A stretch of DNA of 64,000 nucleotides from Streptomyces sp. CT34 (GTDB taxonomy: Bacteria > Actinomycetota > Actinomycetes > Streptomycetales > Streptomycetaceae): positions 7,616,671-7,680,670 of the forward strand of contig NZ_KN708638.1 in NCBI RefSeq assembly GCF_000805335.1. The letters run 5' to 3'. Below are positions 8,754-19,651 of this stretch, one piece after another. A model generated the notes under the pieces. That model worked only from the letters and a program-made list of their open reading frames with translations, had not been told where the DNA came from and did not search any database. The first letter of the stretch is position 1. Each line of letters begins with the position of its first letter. The position numbers and the translations under genes were made by a program.

Positions 8754-11700
8754 ATGTCATTCCAACCGATCGCCATTGTCGGCCGCGGATGCGTACTGCC
8801 CGACGCGCTGGACCCGGACACTTTCTGGGACAACATCGCTGAGGGGCGATGCAGCCTGTCGCCCGTGCGGGACGGCCGCTGGCGCCTGTCTCACCGGTGG
8901 GCCATGGGTACCGTTGAGGACCACCTCGACCGCACCTGGACCGACGTCGGCGGCTACGTCCAGGACTTCGAGCGAGAGTTTGACCCAGCCGGTTTTCTCG
9001 TGGACCCGGGCGAGATCCTTGCACTGGACCCACTGTTCCAGTGGGTGCTGCACGGCACCCGGCAGGCACTCCGCGAGGCCGGACGGGACGGACCGCTGCA
9101 CCGCGCGGGACTGGTGCTCGGCAATCTGTCCTATCCCACCAGCGCCGGAGCGGCCTTCGCCGAGCACGTTCTGCTCTCCTCGGGAGACCCGATGCTGCTG
9201 AACGCGGCGCATCGAACCCCGCCCGATGCACGCAACAGGTTCTCCTCGGGGCTACCAGCTCATTTCACCGCACGCGCACTGGGGCTTGGCGCGGGAGCCT
9301 TCGCGCTCGACGCCGCCTGCGCCTCCTCGCTGTATGCGATCAAGCTGGCATGTGACCGCCTGCACGACGGCACAGCCGACCTGATGGTGGCGGGGGCGGT
9401 CAACCGGGTCGACAACCTGTTCCTGCATGTGGGGCTGTGCGGGTTGTCCGCGGTAAGCCGCAGCAGCCGCAGCCGGCCCTTCCACCGAGAGGCCGACGGG
9501 TTGCTGCATGGCGAGGGTGCAGGGTTCGTCGCACTGATGCGCCTGTCCGACGCGCTCGCGGCCGACAGCCCCGTTCTCGGTGTGATCCGCGGGGTCGGGC
9601 TGTCCAACGACGGCCGTGGCCGTGGCCTGCTCACCCCGGCCGAAGAAGGGCAGGAACAAGCGATGCGCCTGGCCTACTCCCAGGCAGATGTGGCGCCCGA
9701 GACCGTCTCACTGCTGGAGTGCCACGCCACGGGTACTCCGATCGGGGACGCCACAGAGGTCCGCAGCACCGCCACGGTCTTCGCCGACAGTACCGACCTG
9801 CCCATCGGCTCGGTGAAGTCCAATATCGGACACCTGCTGGCCCCGGCAGGCGCGAGTGGACTGCTCAAGGTACTGGGCGCGATGCGGGCAGGCATCCGCC
9901 CGGCGACGCTGGCGGCAGCGGACCCGCTCGACGAACTGACCGGCACCCCGCTGCGCGTGCTGAACGAGTCCGAGCCATGGCAGGGGCTTCGTCGGGCCGC
10001 AGTGAGCGCCTTCGGCTTCGGCGGCACCAACGCCCATCTGATCGTCGACGCCTGGGACGCGGACAGCGGTGCCGTACTTCCGGCGCCGTCCACAACGAAG
10101 GCGCCGAACGCGGAGGTGGCGATCGTGGCCATCGGCGCCAGGGTCGGAGACGGGGCCGGAGCCGAAGACTTCCGCCGCGCAGTACTCGGCGGCCGACGGT
10201 GCGGCCCGGCGACGACGGTCAACGTGGCGCTGCCAGGGTTGTCCTTCCCGCCACGTGCCGTAGAACGGACGTTGCCGCAGCAGCTTCAGATTCTGGAGGC
10301 GGCGAGGGAAGCGGTGCGAGACGTGGATCTGCCCCGCGAGCGGACCATGGTGCTGGTCGGGATGGGTGTGGATCCGCAGATCGCCCGTGCCAACGCGCGC
10401 TTGCTGGCGCCGCAATGGCTGGAGGAGGCCGGGAGCCCGGCCGACTCACAGATGGTCGAGCGGGTCAGGAACGCCCTTGCCCCGCCCTTGGAGCCCGAGC
10501 GGGTCGTCGGCAGCCTGCCGAATCTCATCGCGAACCGGATCAATACCCAGCTCGACTTGGCGGGCCCGGGCTTCACCGTCTCAGCGGAGGAGGCATCGGG
10601 TCTTGTCGCGCTGGACCTCGCGGCTCGCGCCCTCCGCACGGGGGAGGTGGATGCCGCGCTCGTCGGCGCCGTGGACCTCGTACGCGACCCGGTCCATGAG
10701 GCGGCGCTGACCGGACTCGGGCACGAGGCCGACACCGGGGATGCGGCCGTGGCGATGGTCCTCAAACGCCTCAGCGACGCCCGCAGGGACGGCGACGCCG
10801 TGCTGTCCGTCCTCGACGACGACACGGTCGCCGAACCGGGGCTGATCATCGGTGACGGCGCCGACTACGACCCGACGGACCTTGTCGGCCGTGCCCACGC
10901 CGCGCACGGACTGCTGTGCGTCGCGGTGGGCGCAACCGCCCTGTGCCACCGCGCACGACCACAGACGGCGGCTCCCGCCAGGATCGAACCGGGACTGAAC
11001 ACCGCCGAGATCGTGGTCACGCCGATCGAGGCGCCGCCGGTCCGGATCAGGCTGCGGTCCGGCGACACCGTGCCATGGGCATCCGGAGCCGCGCCCAGAC
11101 TGCACGTCTATTCCGGCCGAGACCGTAGGGAAATCCTCGCCGCACTCGACGAAGACACCGAGTCGTCCGACGGCCCTGCGCGCCTGACCCTGGTGTCCGA
11201 AGGCGACAGCGCCGCACACCGCAACGCTGCGCGCCGCTGGCTCGCCGACGGCGGTGCCAGGCCGTCCGGCGTCTTCTACCGAGACACCCCGGTGACCGGT
11301 GAGCTGGCTTTCGTCTACACGAACGGATCGGCTGCCTACCAGGGCATGGGCCGCGAACTGCTGTTGGCGCTGCCCACCCTCGCGTCCGGGCATGCCAGGG
11401 CGTGGCCGCGCGCCGATGCGGCACCTTCGGTGCTCGACCAAATGTGGGGTGCCGCCGCGCTGGCCACGGTGCACACCGAACTCACCCGCGGGCTGCTCCG
11501 GCTGAGCCCGGACGCTGCCATCGGCTACTCATCCGGTGAGTCGGCCGCCCTGGCGGCCCTCGGGGCCTGGCGCGACGTCGAGGAGCTGTACCAGGACAGC
11601 CGGGCAAGCAGTCTGTTCACCACCGAACTCACCGGAGCGCTGCACGCGGTGCGTCGCGCGTGGGATCGCCTCGGCGTGCACGGCGACCGGTGGTCCAGCT

Positions 11701-14700
11701 ACCTGGTCAACGCCCCATTGGAGCGGGTCCGCGCGGCGCTGGCGAACGAGGCCGTGGTGCACCTGATGGCGATCAATGCGCCCGACGTGTGCGTGATCGG
11801 CGGTGAGGCGCGGGCCTGCGCCGCGGTCGTGGCCCGGCTCGGCGCCACCGCTGCCCTTCCGATCGACTACCAACTGGCCGCACACGCCCCGGAACTCGCT
11901 GAGGTCCGCGACCAGTCGAGGCGACTGCACCTGCGTCCCACCACCGAGGTGCCGGGCGTGCGCTTCTACAGCGGGAGCAGCACTCGCCCCTACATCGTGA
12001 CGGCCGAACGCGTCGCCGATGCCATCACCGCGCAGGGCCTCGGCACGATCGACTTCGCCGGCACCATCGAGCGGGCATGGGCCGACGGTGTCCGTGTATT
12101 CGTCGAGCACGGCCCGCGCGGCCTGTGCACCGGATGGATCAAGCGCATTCTCGGCGACCGCGAGCACATCGCCGTGGCACTGGACGCCTCCGAGGGCAGC
12201 GGACTGCAGCAGCCATGTCTGGCCATCGCTGAGCTCGTCGCCGCCGGCGTGCCCGTGCACGCCGAGGCATTTTTCGACCAGCTGCAAGCCGCACGCCCCG
12301 ATACGGCCGAGACCGGGCCCACCATTGCACTGCCCGCCCACTGGGATGTCGTCCTGCCCTCGCTCGCACAGCCTGCGGAGATCATGCCGAAGGCCCCTCG
12401 GCTGACTCCTGCCCCGCTCCACGAACCCGCCCCGCCCGTGGTGGTCGAGGTCCCCACCCAACCCGTTTCTGCTGCAACGCCGCTGCCGACCGACGTGCGC
12501 ACGCTCATCGCCCAACAGAGCCACCGGGTGATCGCGCTGCACCACGATGTCCTCGCCCAGCACGTGCAGACTCACCAGCGCTTCCTGCACGCCAGGGCAC
12601 AATTGCTTGCCTCAATGGCCCGCGTGGCGCGAGCAGGCAGGGCCCCGATGCCCTCCACAGGGTTCTTGCCCCCACCTCGCCCACCCCTTTCCCCGCCGCC
12701 CGTCGCATCCCCCTCGCAATTGCCCCTGCCAGGGCCGAAGTTCGACCGGGCCCAGCTGGAGTACCTTGCCGCACAACGCATCTCCACCCTGTTCGGGCCG
12801 AGGTTCGCCGCACAGGACCAGCACGCGGTGCAGACCCGGATGCCCGAACCACCGATGCTGCTCGTCGACCGGGTCACCGGCATCGACGCTCGCCCCGCCG
12901 CGTTGGCCGAGCTCGGCCCCGCACACGCCACCGGCACGATCTGGACCGAGACAGACGTCCGCCTGGACAGCTGGTATCTGGACGCCACAGGGCGCATCCC
13001 GGCCGGGCTGATGATCGAGGCCGGTCAGGCAGACCTCCTGCTGATCAGTTGGCTGGGCATCGACCTGATCAACCGCGGAGAGCGGGCATACCGACTGCTC
13101 GGCTGCGAGCTGACCTACCACGGCAGCCCGCCCGAGGCGGGAGAGACCCTGCGGTATGAGATCCGCATCGACCGGCACGCCGAGCACGACGGCGTCCGCC
13201 TGTTCTTCTTCCGGTACGACTGCTACGTCGGGGACGAACTCCGGCTGAGTGTCCGTAACGGACAGGCCGGCTTCTTCACTCGGGCAGAGCTGGCCGGTAC
13301 CGAGGGATTGCGCTGGGATCCCGCCGAGTGCGCGCCTCTTCCGGAGCTGCCACTGGATGCCCCGGTCCAACGGTGCACGCGGTTGAGCTTCACCGCCGAG
13401 CATGTACGGGCCTTCGCCGCCGGGCGACCCGCAGACTGCTTCGGCCCCGGCTGGGATCTCACCCGGGCACATGTGCGCTCCCCGCGCATCGACGGCGGCC
13501 GTCTGCTGCTCCTTTCCGAGGTGACCGAGTTCGACCCGGTCGGCGGCCCTTGGGGGCGGGGCTACCTGCGCGCCCAGACACCGGTTTCCCCCGATGACTG
13601 GTTCTTCGACGGGCACTTCAAGAACGACCCGTGTATGCCGGGCACCCTGATGCTCCAGGGCGGGTTGCAGGTGATGGCCTTCTACCTCGCTGCTCTGGGC
13701 TGCACCATCGACCGGGACGGCTGGCGCTTCGAGGCCGTTGACGGGCAGCCCTTCCACGTTCGCTGCCGTGGACAGGTCGGCCCGGGCAGCAGGAAGGTCG
13801 TGTACGAGGTGTTCGTGCATGGCGTCTCCACCGGCCCGGTGCCGACCCTGCACGCTGACATTCTGGGCACCGTCGACGGAGTCAAGGCATTCCACGGCCA
13901 CCACATCGCACTCCGTCTGGTGCCCGACTGGCCGCTGCCGTACTGGCGGCAGCTCGGCGGCCGCATCGAACAGACCAGTGGAATTCCCGTACCCCTGGCC
14001 ACACTTGGTGGCCTGGCCGACTGCCACGAGCCCGCGGCGGTGGTAGCCCAGAACGACGGATTCCCCTTCGACTACCCTTCACTGCTGGCATGCGCGTGGG
14101 GCAAGCCGAGCGCGATGTTCGGTGCCATGTACGCACCCTTCGACAGCACCCGCAAGGTCGCACGACTGCCGGGACCGCCGTACCACTTCATGACCCGCAT
14201 CGTCTCCGTGACCGGACCACAGGGCGGGATACAGCAGGGCAGCCGTGTCGTCGCCGAATACGAGGTGCCCGAGCAAGCTTGGTACTTCGAACAGAACCAC
14301 AGCGCGGTGATGCCCCTTGCCGTACTGATGGAAATCGCCCTACAACCGTGCGGTTGGCTGGCCTCGTACGTGGGCAGCGCTCTGACCACCGAGAGCGAGT
14401 TGCTTTTCCGCAACCTGGATGGCTCCGGGACGGTCACCGGTGAGGTGACCCCGGCGACCCGGACCGTGCGCACTCATGCCGAGCTGACCCACATCTCCCG
14501 CATCGGCGAGGTGATCATCGAGTCGTTCACGGTGCGGTGTACCGCGGACAACGACGAGCTCTTCACGTTGTCCACCGTGTGCGGATTCTTTCCGCCCTCG
14601 GCGTTCGAGAACCAGCCGGGGCTGTCGGCCTCGGAGACCGAGCGGGACCGGCTGACGGCACCGAGTGATTTTGCGGTCGATCTCACGACGCGACCGGCCC

Positions 14701-16334
14701 GCTACTTCACCGGGGCGGCATGCCTGCCCGGCCCGATGCTGCTGATGCTCGACCGCATCACCGGCTACTGGCCCGAAGGCGGCAGCGCGGGACTCGGTCT
14801 GGTGCGTTCGGAGAAGGATGTCGATGCCGGGGAGTGGTTCTTCACAGCGCATTTCTTCCAGGACCCGGTACAGCCAGGCTCCCTCGGTATCGAAGCCATG
14901 TGCCAGCTTCTCCAGTTCTGTCTCATCGAGCGGGGCCTCACCTCGGATATGCCGCATCCCCGGTTCGAGCCGGTGTCGCTCGATCAGGAGATGGTCTGGA
15001 AATACCGAGGCCAGATCACCCCGGCCAACCGGTTGATCCGGGTGGAGCTGGAAATTCTGGAGGTCGGCCACGACACCCGCGGATGCTACGCGGTCGCCGA
15101 CGCCCGTCTGTGGGCGGACGAAACCTGCATCTACGACGTTCACCGCATCGGGATGCGAGTCGTGTCCGGAGGCGGTCCACCGGCGGTGGTGGACCACGTG
15201 CTCGACCCCGCGGTCGACACCTGGCTGGCCGACCACTGTCCGACCTGGACGGACCCCTTGCTACCGATGATGTCTGTCGTCGACCGACTCGCCCGGGCCG
15301 CGGCCGACTTCACCGGCCAAGACGTGGTCGCCGTGCGAGACGTCCAACTCCGGCGTTGGATTTCGGTCTCCGAGATCATTCGGCTACGGACCGAGGCGGA
15401 ACACGGTCCGGCCGGGCTGGTGGTGAAACTGCTTCTGTGGCGTGAGGCCGCCAACGCCGCGTTGTCCCGATTCGAAGAGGTGGCGCGGGCGATCGTTCTG
15501 GTGGGCACCCCGCCCGCCAGGCGACCACACCGATTCGCCGCGCTGCCCGACGCGGTGGCCCAGCCCGACCCGTACACGTCCGCGGAGCTCTTCCACGGCC
15601 CGTCGTTCCAGTACCTGAGATCACTGGCGATCGGCGCAAGCGGATCGTCCGCCGTGCTGGACGCCAACCGTGGCTCGGTTCCCAGGGGTTACCTGAACCA
15701 GGGGCTGCTGGACGCCGGGGTCCAGGCGATCCCACACCAGAGCCTGTGGCGCTGGGCACCGGAGATCTGTGACGGCAAGGCCGGCATCCCGCTGCGGGTG
15801 GCCTCACTGGAGCTGTTCGACACCCTGCCCTCGGACGGAGCGGTCGAGGTCGAGGCTCGCTTCGCCGGGTTCCCGGCCGGGGACGGATCGTTGCCTGAAT
15901 TCGATGTCCAGTTCTGTCTGGGCGAGCGGGTCGTCGCGACGCTGCGGCTGATCGACGCCCTGATGCCGCTGGGGCCGGTCGCCGCCGCAACGCCGGTCGA
16001 GCGTAGGGCATTCTTCAGTCGCCGCAGCGCGGGGCGTGGGGCGGGACTGTCCAGGACCACGAACGGAAGGACCGAATTGACTGCGGAGGAAGCACAGCAA
16101 CTGGAGTGGATCCCCGGCATGGCCCATGTGTTGGGACTCCCGACCGGCGCTCGGGTGGGCGAGCACGTGGCAGTCATTGCGGTCAAAGAGCACGTCGGCC
16201 GTCTGGCAGGAGTGCATCCGTGCCTCGTGTACGTGAGTGCGGATCTCCGGTCGGCCCAGGTTTCCGGGCAGCGCTATGCCGTTGATGTGGTCCAGGAAGG
16301 GGACAGAGTCACCGTCCGTTCGACGGGAGAGTGA
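8754..16334 (+). CDS. pfaC: PfaC-like KS-CLF-AT-DH multidomain protein with C-terminal extension
   Basis: 2526 residues. Active KS about 5-435 (C189, HATGTP, IGHLL). Chain-length-factor-like KS about 450-770 whose catalytic position reads SAEEASG, Cys replaced by Glu (about E613). Acyltransferase-like domain about 850-1160 with GYSSG (S926). Helical linker about 1246-1296. Two pairs of FabA-like hotdogs follow: about 1330-1730, with H1621 in GHFKNDPCMPGTL, and about 1770-2138, with H2033 in AHFFQDPVQPGSL. A further PKS-DH-like region starts at about 2143 (H2161), and an 87-residue tail (2440-2526) contains a lone VKE motif. The domain order is that of PfaC plus additions. It follows pfaA by 44 bp and would pair with it for elongation and dehydration/isomerisation. 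No PPTase gene or separate PfaB is visible here. Confidence 0.92.
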   Translation: MSFQPIAIVGRGCVLPDALDPDTFWDNIAEGRCSLSPVRDGRWRLSHRWAMGTVEDHLDRTWTDVGGYVQDFEREFDPAGFLVDPGEILALDPLFQWVLHGTRQALREAGRDGPLHRAGLVLGNLSYPTSAGAAFAEHVLLSSGDPMLLNAAHRTPPDARNRFSSGLPAHFTARALGLGAGAFALDAACASSLYAIKLACDRLHDGTADLMVAGAVNRVDNLFLHVGLCGLSAVSRSSRSRPFHREADGLLHGEGAGFVALMRLSDALAADSPVLGVIRGVGLSNDGRGRGLLTPAEEGQEQAMRLAYSQADVAPETVSLLECHATGTPIGDATEVRSTATVFADSTDLPIGSVKSNIGHLLAPAGASGLLKVLGAMRAGIRPATLAAADPLDELTGTPLRVLNESEPWQGLRRAAVSAFGFGGTNAHLIVDAWDADSGAVLPAPSTTKAPNAEVAIVAIGARVGDGAGAEDFRRAVLGGRRCGPATTVNVALPGLSFPPRAVERTLPQQLQILEAAREAVRDVDLPRERTMVLVGMGVDPQIARANARLLAPQWLEEAGSPADSQMVERVRNALAPPLEPERVVGSLPNLIANRINTQLDLAGPGFTVSAEEASGLVALDLAARALRTGEVDAALVGAVDLVRDPVHEAALTGLGHEADTGDAAVAMVLKRLSDARRDGDAVLSVLDDDTVAEPGLIIGDGADYDPTDLVGRAHAAHGLLCVAVGATALCHRARPQTAAPARIEPGLNTAEIVVTPIEAPPVRIRLRSGDTVPWASGAAPRLHVYSGRDRREILAALDEDTESSDGPARLTLVSEGDSAAHRNAARRWLADGGARPSGVFYRDTPVTGELAFVYTNGSAAYQGMGRELLLALPTLASGHARAWPRADAAPSVLDQMWGAAALATVHTELTRGLLRLSPDAAIGYSSGESAALAALGAWRDVEELYQDSRASSLFTTELTGALHAVRRAWDRLGVHGDRWSSYLVNAPLERVRAALANEAVVHLMAINAPDVCVIGGEARACAAVVARLGATAALPIDYQLAAHAPELAEVRDQSRRLHLRPTTEVPGVRFYSGSSTRPYIVTAERVADAITAQGLGTIDFAGTIERAWADGVRVFVEHGPRGLCTGWIKRILGDREHIAVALDASEGSGLQQPCLAIAELVAAGVPVHAEAFFDQLQAARPDTAETGPTIALPAHWDVVLPSLAQPAEIMPKAPRLTPAPLHEPAPPVVVEVPTQPVSAATPLPTDVRTLIAQQSHRVIALHHDVLAQHVQTHQRFLHARAQLLASMARVARAGRAPMPSTGFLPPPRPPLSPPPVASPSQLPLPGPKFDRAQLEYLAAQRISTLFGPRFAAQDQHAVQTRMPEPPMLLVDRVTGIDARPAALAELGPAHATGTIWTETDVRLDSWYLDATGRIPAGLMIEAGQADLLLISWLGIDLINRGERAYRLLGCELTYHGSPPEAGETLRYEIRIDRHAEHDGVRLFFFRYDCYVGDELRLSVRNGQAGFFTRAELAGTEGLRWDPAECAPLPELPLDAPVQRCTRLSFTAEHVRAFAAGRPADCFGPGWDLTRAHVRSPRIDGGRLLLLSEVTEFDPVGGPWGRGYLRAQTPVSPDDWFFDGHFKNDPCMPGTLMLQGGLQVMAFYLAALGCTIDRDGWRFEAVDGQPFHVRCRGQVGPGSRKVVYEVFVHGVSTGPVPTLHADILGTVDGVKAFHGHHIALRLVPDWPLPYWRQLGGRIEQTSGIPVPLATLGGLADCHEPAAVVAQNDGFPFDYPSLLACAWGKPSAMFGAMYAPFDSTRKVARLPGPPYHFMTRIVSVTGPQGGIQQGSRVVAEYEVPEQAWYFEQNHSAVMPLAVLMEIALQPCGWLASYVGSALTTESELLFRNLDGSGTVTGEVTPATRTVRTHAELTHISRIGEVIIESFTVRCTADNDELFTLSTVCGFFPPSAFENQPGLSASETERDRLTAPSDFAVDLTTRPARYFTGAACLPGPMLLMLDRITGYWPEGGSAGLGLVRSEKDVDAGEWFFTAHFFQDPVQPGSLGIEAMCQLLQFCLIERGLTSDMPHPRFEPVSLDQEMVWKYRGQITPANRLIRVELEILEVGHDTRGCYAVADARLWADETCIYDVHRIGMRVVSGGGPPAVVDHVLDPAVDTWLADHCPTWTDPLLPMMSVVDRLARAAADFTGQDVVAVRDVQLRRWISVSEIIRLRTEAEHGPAGLVVKLLLWREAANAALSRFEEVARAIVLVGTPPARRPHRFAALPDAVAQPDPYTSAELFHGPSFQYLRSLAIGASGSSAVLDANRGSVPRGYLNQGLLDAGVQAIPHQSLWRWAPEICDGKAGIPLRVASLELFDTLPSDGAVEVEARFAGFPAGDGSLPEFDVQFCLGERVVATLRLIDALMPLGPVAAATPVERRAFFSRRSAGRGAGLSRTTNGRTELTAEEAQQLEWIPGMAHVLGLPTGARVGEHVAVIAVKEHVGRLAGVHPCLVYVSADLRSAQVSGQRYAVDVVQEGDRVTVRSTGE

Positions 16335-16578
16335 AGACTGGCCTGTCAGGGGCGGCTGCGCAGTAGGACTCGGTGGGGGCGTCGGTAGCGAGCCTGTTCG
16401 GGCGGGCTCGCCTGAGGTGGCGCGCCGGCGGTCTTGGCGTACTGGCGAACTCCGCGGGGATCGTGTGCGGGGGCTTGGTCCGTGACAGGCCCGGAAGTGT
16501 TGATGCGCAAGATGCCCATATCCGGATGAAGCGCCGTAATGAGCCGAACGACATTCTTACGCCCTGGTGAGCGGGAGG
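16335..16578. other. Boundary between lipid synthase operon and aldehyde dehydrogenase gene
   Basis: No convincing gene. Short readings exist on both strands but lack an RBS and recognisable domains. The region ends in the terminator at 16579 and marks the right border of the Pfa-like operon. Confidence 0.5.
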
Positions 16579-16617
16579 GGGGTCACCCGGCCATCGATCC
16601 TCGTGCCGGGCGACCCT
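16579..16617. terminator. Convergent terminator
   Basis: Stem GGGTCACCCGGC / GCCGGGCGACCC (one mismatch) with a 13-nt loop, between the ends of pfaC (+) and the aldehyde dehydrogenase gene (-). TGTTGTT follows on the + strand. It could serve both genes. Confidence 0.65.
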
Positions 16618-16627
16618 GTTGTTCCTC

Positions 16628-18151
<1,524 letters not shown>

Positions 18152-18237
18152 GGGGCGGCCTCCCAAATCGTGCGCTCGGTGCGGTGCCCGTCGCCTCGGT
18201 GCGGCGGGTGCTGGGGGAGGAGGCTAGAGCGGGGGAC

Positions 18238-18254
18238 GTTGCGGGAAGGTTGCG
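18238..18254 (-). promoter_or_regulatory. Direct repeat upstream of aldehyde dehydrogenase
   Basis: Two GTTGCG hexamers (+ strand; CGCAAC on the gene strand) start 11 bp apart, about one helical turn, in the 145-bp gap between the regulator gene and the aldehyde dehydrogenase gene. They could be an activator site for the GAF regulator. Pattern only. Confidence 0.3.
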
Positions 18255-18296
18255 CGGGGGAGTGGGCCCGGGGGAGGGGCCGGTGGTCGGTGCGTC

Positions 18297-19565
18297 CTAC
18301 GAGCCACGCGGCAGGCCGTAGGCGGTGCGGAGCCGTCCCGCCGCGGCACGGGACGCGGTGCGCGCCGGGGAGCGCTCCGGGAGGGCGTCCACCAGGGCCT
18401 CCCAGATCTCCAGGTCGTGCTCGCCCCAAGGGGTCCGCGACCAGGCGCGCAGCTGGTCGGGGTCGCGGGCGGACAGCAGCGCCCGCCGGAGCCGGTCCTC
18501 CAGCGCCGCGCGCAGCCGCCGGATACCGGGCGCCTCCGACGAGGGCAGCAGCGGGCCGCGGTACGCATCGAGCGCGGCGGCCGGATCACCGCCCGCCAAC
18601 TCCCGTTCCACGGCGTCCAGATCGGTCTCCACCGGCCGGTCGAGCCGGTACGGACGGGAGTGCAGCAGCGGGCCGACCAGCTGCCGCAGCCGGGACAGCT
18701 CGGCACGCAGCGTCACCGGGCGCATCTCGCGCTCGCCGTAGAGGAGCACGGACAGCTGATCTCCCGTCAGGCCGTCCGGGTGCCGGGCCAGCAGCAGCAT
18801 GATCTCGCTGTGTCGGCGCCCGAGGCGCAGCCGTTCGCCGTCCCGGAGCAGTAGCGCCTCGTCCCGGCCGAGCGCCGCCAGGCAGGCCCCAGAATCCCCC
18901 AACTCTCCTGTGCAGGTGGCGAGATGGGCCTCGGCGGCGCGGGCGGTGGCCTGGACCAGAGCCAGGCTGTGCGGGCTGGCGAGATGGTCGCCGCCGGAGA
19001 TGTCCACCGCGCCCAGCAGCCGCCCGGTCCGCAGGTCGTGCAGGGGTGCCGCGGCGCATGTCCACGGCTGCACCCGCCGGTTGTAGTGCTCGGCGGCGAA
19101 GATCTGTACCGCGTGGTCGGCGGCCAGCGCGGTGCCCGGCGCGTTCGTCCCCGCGTGCCGTTCGTCCCAGCGCGCCCCCACCACGAAGTTCATCCGCTCG
19201 GCGCGCCGCACCACGCCGGGGTGCCCCTCGACCCACAGCAGCCGCCCCTGCGGATCGCACACCGCCAGCAGATGGGCCCCGTCGTGCGCGATGCTGCCCA
19301 GCAGCTCCCGGAAGACCGGCATCGCACGGGCCAGTGGATGGGCGTCCCGGTAGCTGCGGAGCGTGGGTTCGTCGAGTTCGACGGGGGCCGCGCCGTCCGA
19401 GGTGGCGTGTGCGCGGGCCGAGCGGCGCCAGGAGTCGGCGACGACCTGCCGGACCGGCGGCGACACGGTCCCGTCGGCCAGGAACGCCTCGTGCGCCCGC
19501 CGTACCGTACGGATGCGTTCGGCCGGGTCGGCGCCCGCCTCCATCGCCAGCCACGGGTTGACCAC
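18297..19565 (-). CDS. GAF-domain transcriptional regulator
   Basis: 422 residues. The N-terminal two thirds carry the GAF-type sensor seen in AcoR/DhaR-like regulators, with the signature ERHAGTNAPGTALA and the following AAEHYNRRVQPWTC. The C-terminus has a winged-helix-like segment (RHSEIMLLLARHPDGLTGDQL) of the transcriptional-activator type. No AAA+ sigma-54 interaction domain is present, so this is not a classic AcoR. The GTG start is preceded by GAGG with 6 nt spacing. It lies immediately upstream of and co-directional with the aldehyde dehydrogenase gene, which it probably controls. The inducer is unknown. Confidence 0.8.
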   Translation of the reverse strand: MVNPWLAMEAGADPAERIRTVRRAHEAFLADGTVSPPVRQVVADSWRRSARAHATSDGAAPVELDEPTLRSYRDAHPLARAMPVFRELLGSIAHDGAHLLAVCDPQGRLLWVEGHPGVVRRAERMNFVVGARWDERHAGTNAPGTALAADHAVQIFAAEHYNRRVQPWTCAAAPLHDLRTGRLLGAVDISGGDHLASPHSLALVQATARAAEAHLATCTGELGDSGACLAALGRDEALLLRDGERLRLGRRHSEIMLLLARHPDGLTGDQLSVLLYGEREMRPVTLRAELSRLRQLVGPLLHSRPYRLDRPVETDLDAVERELAGGDPAAALDAYRGPLLPSSEAPGIRRLRAALEDRLRRALLSARDPDQLRAWSRTPWGEHDLEIWEALVDALPERSPARTASRAAAGRLRTAYGLPRGS

Positions 19566-19651
19566 GCGTCACCTCTTCGTCACGGCTCCTGCCCCGGTAC
19601 GCCGATGGTGCTCGTACGGGGCGGAGCCGTAAACCCCGCCCGGCGTCCCGG

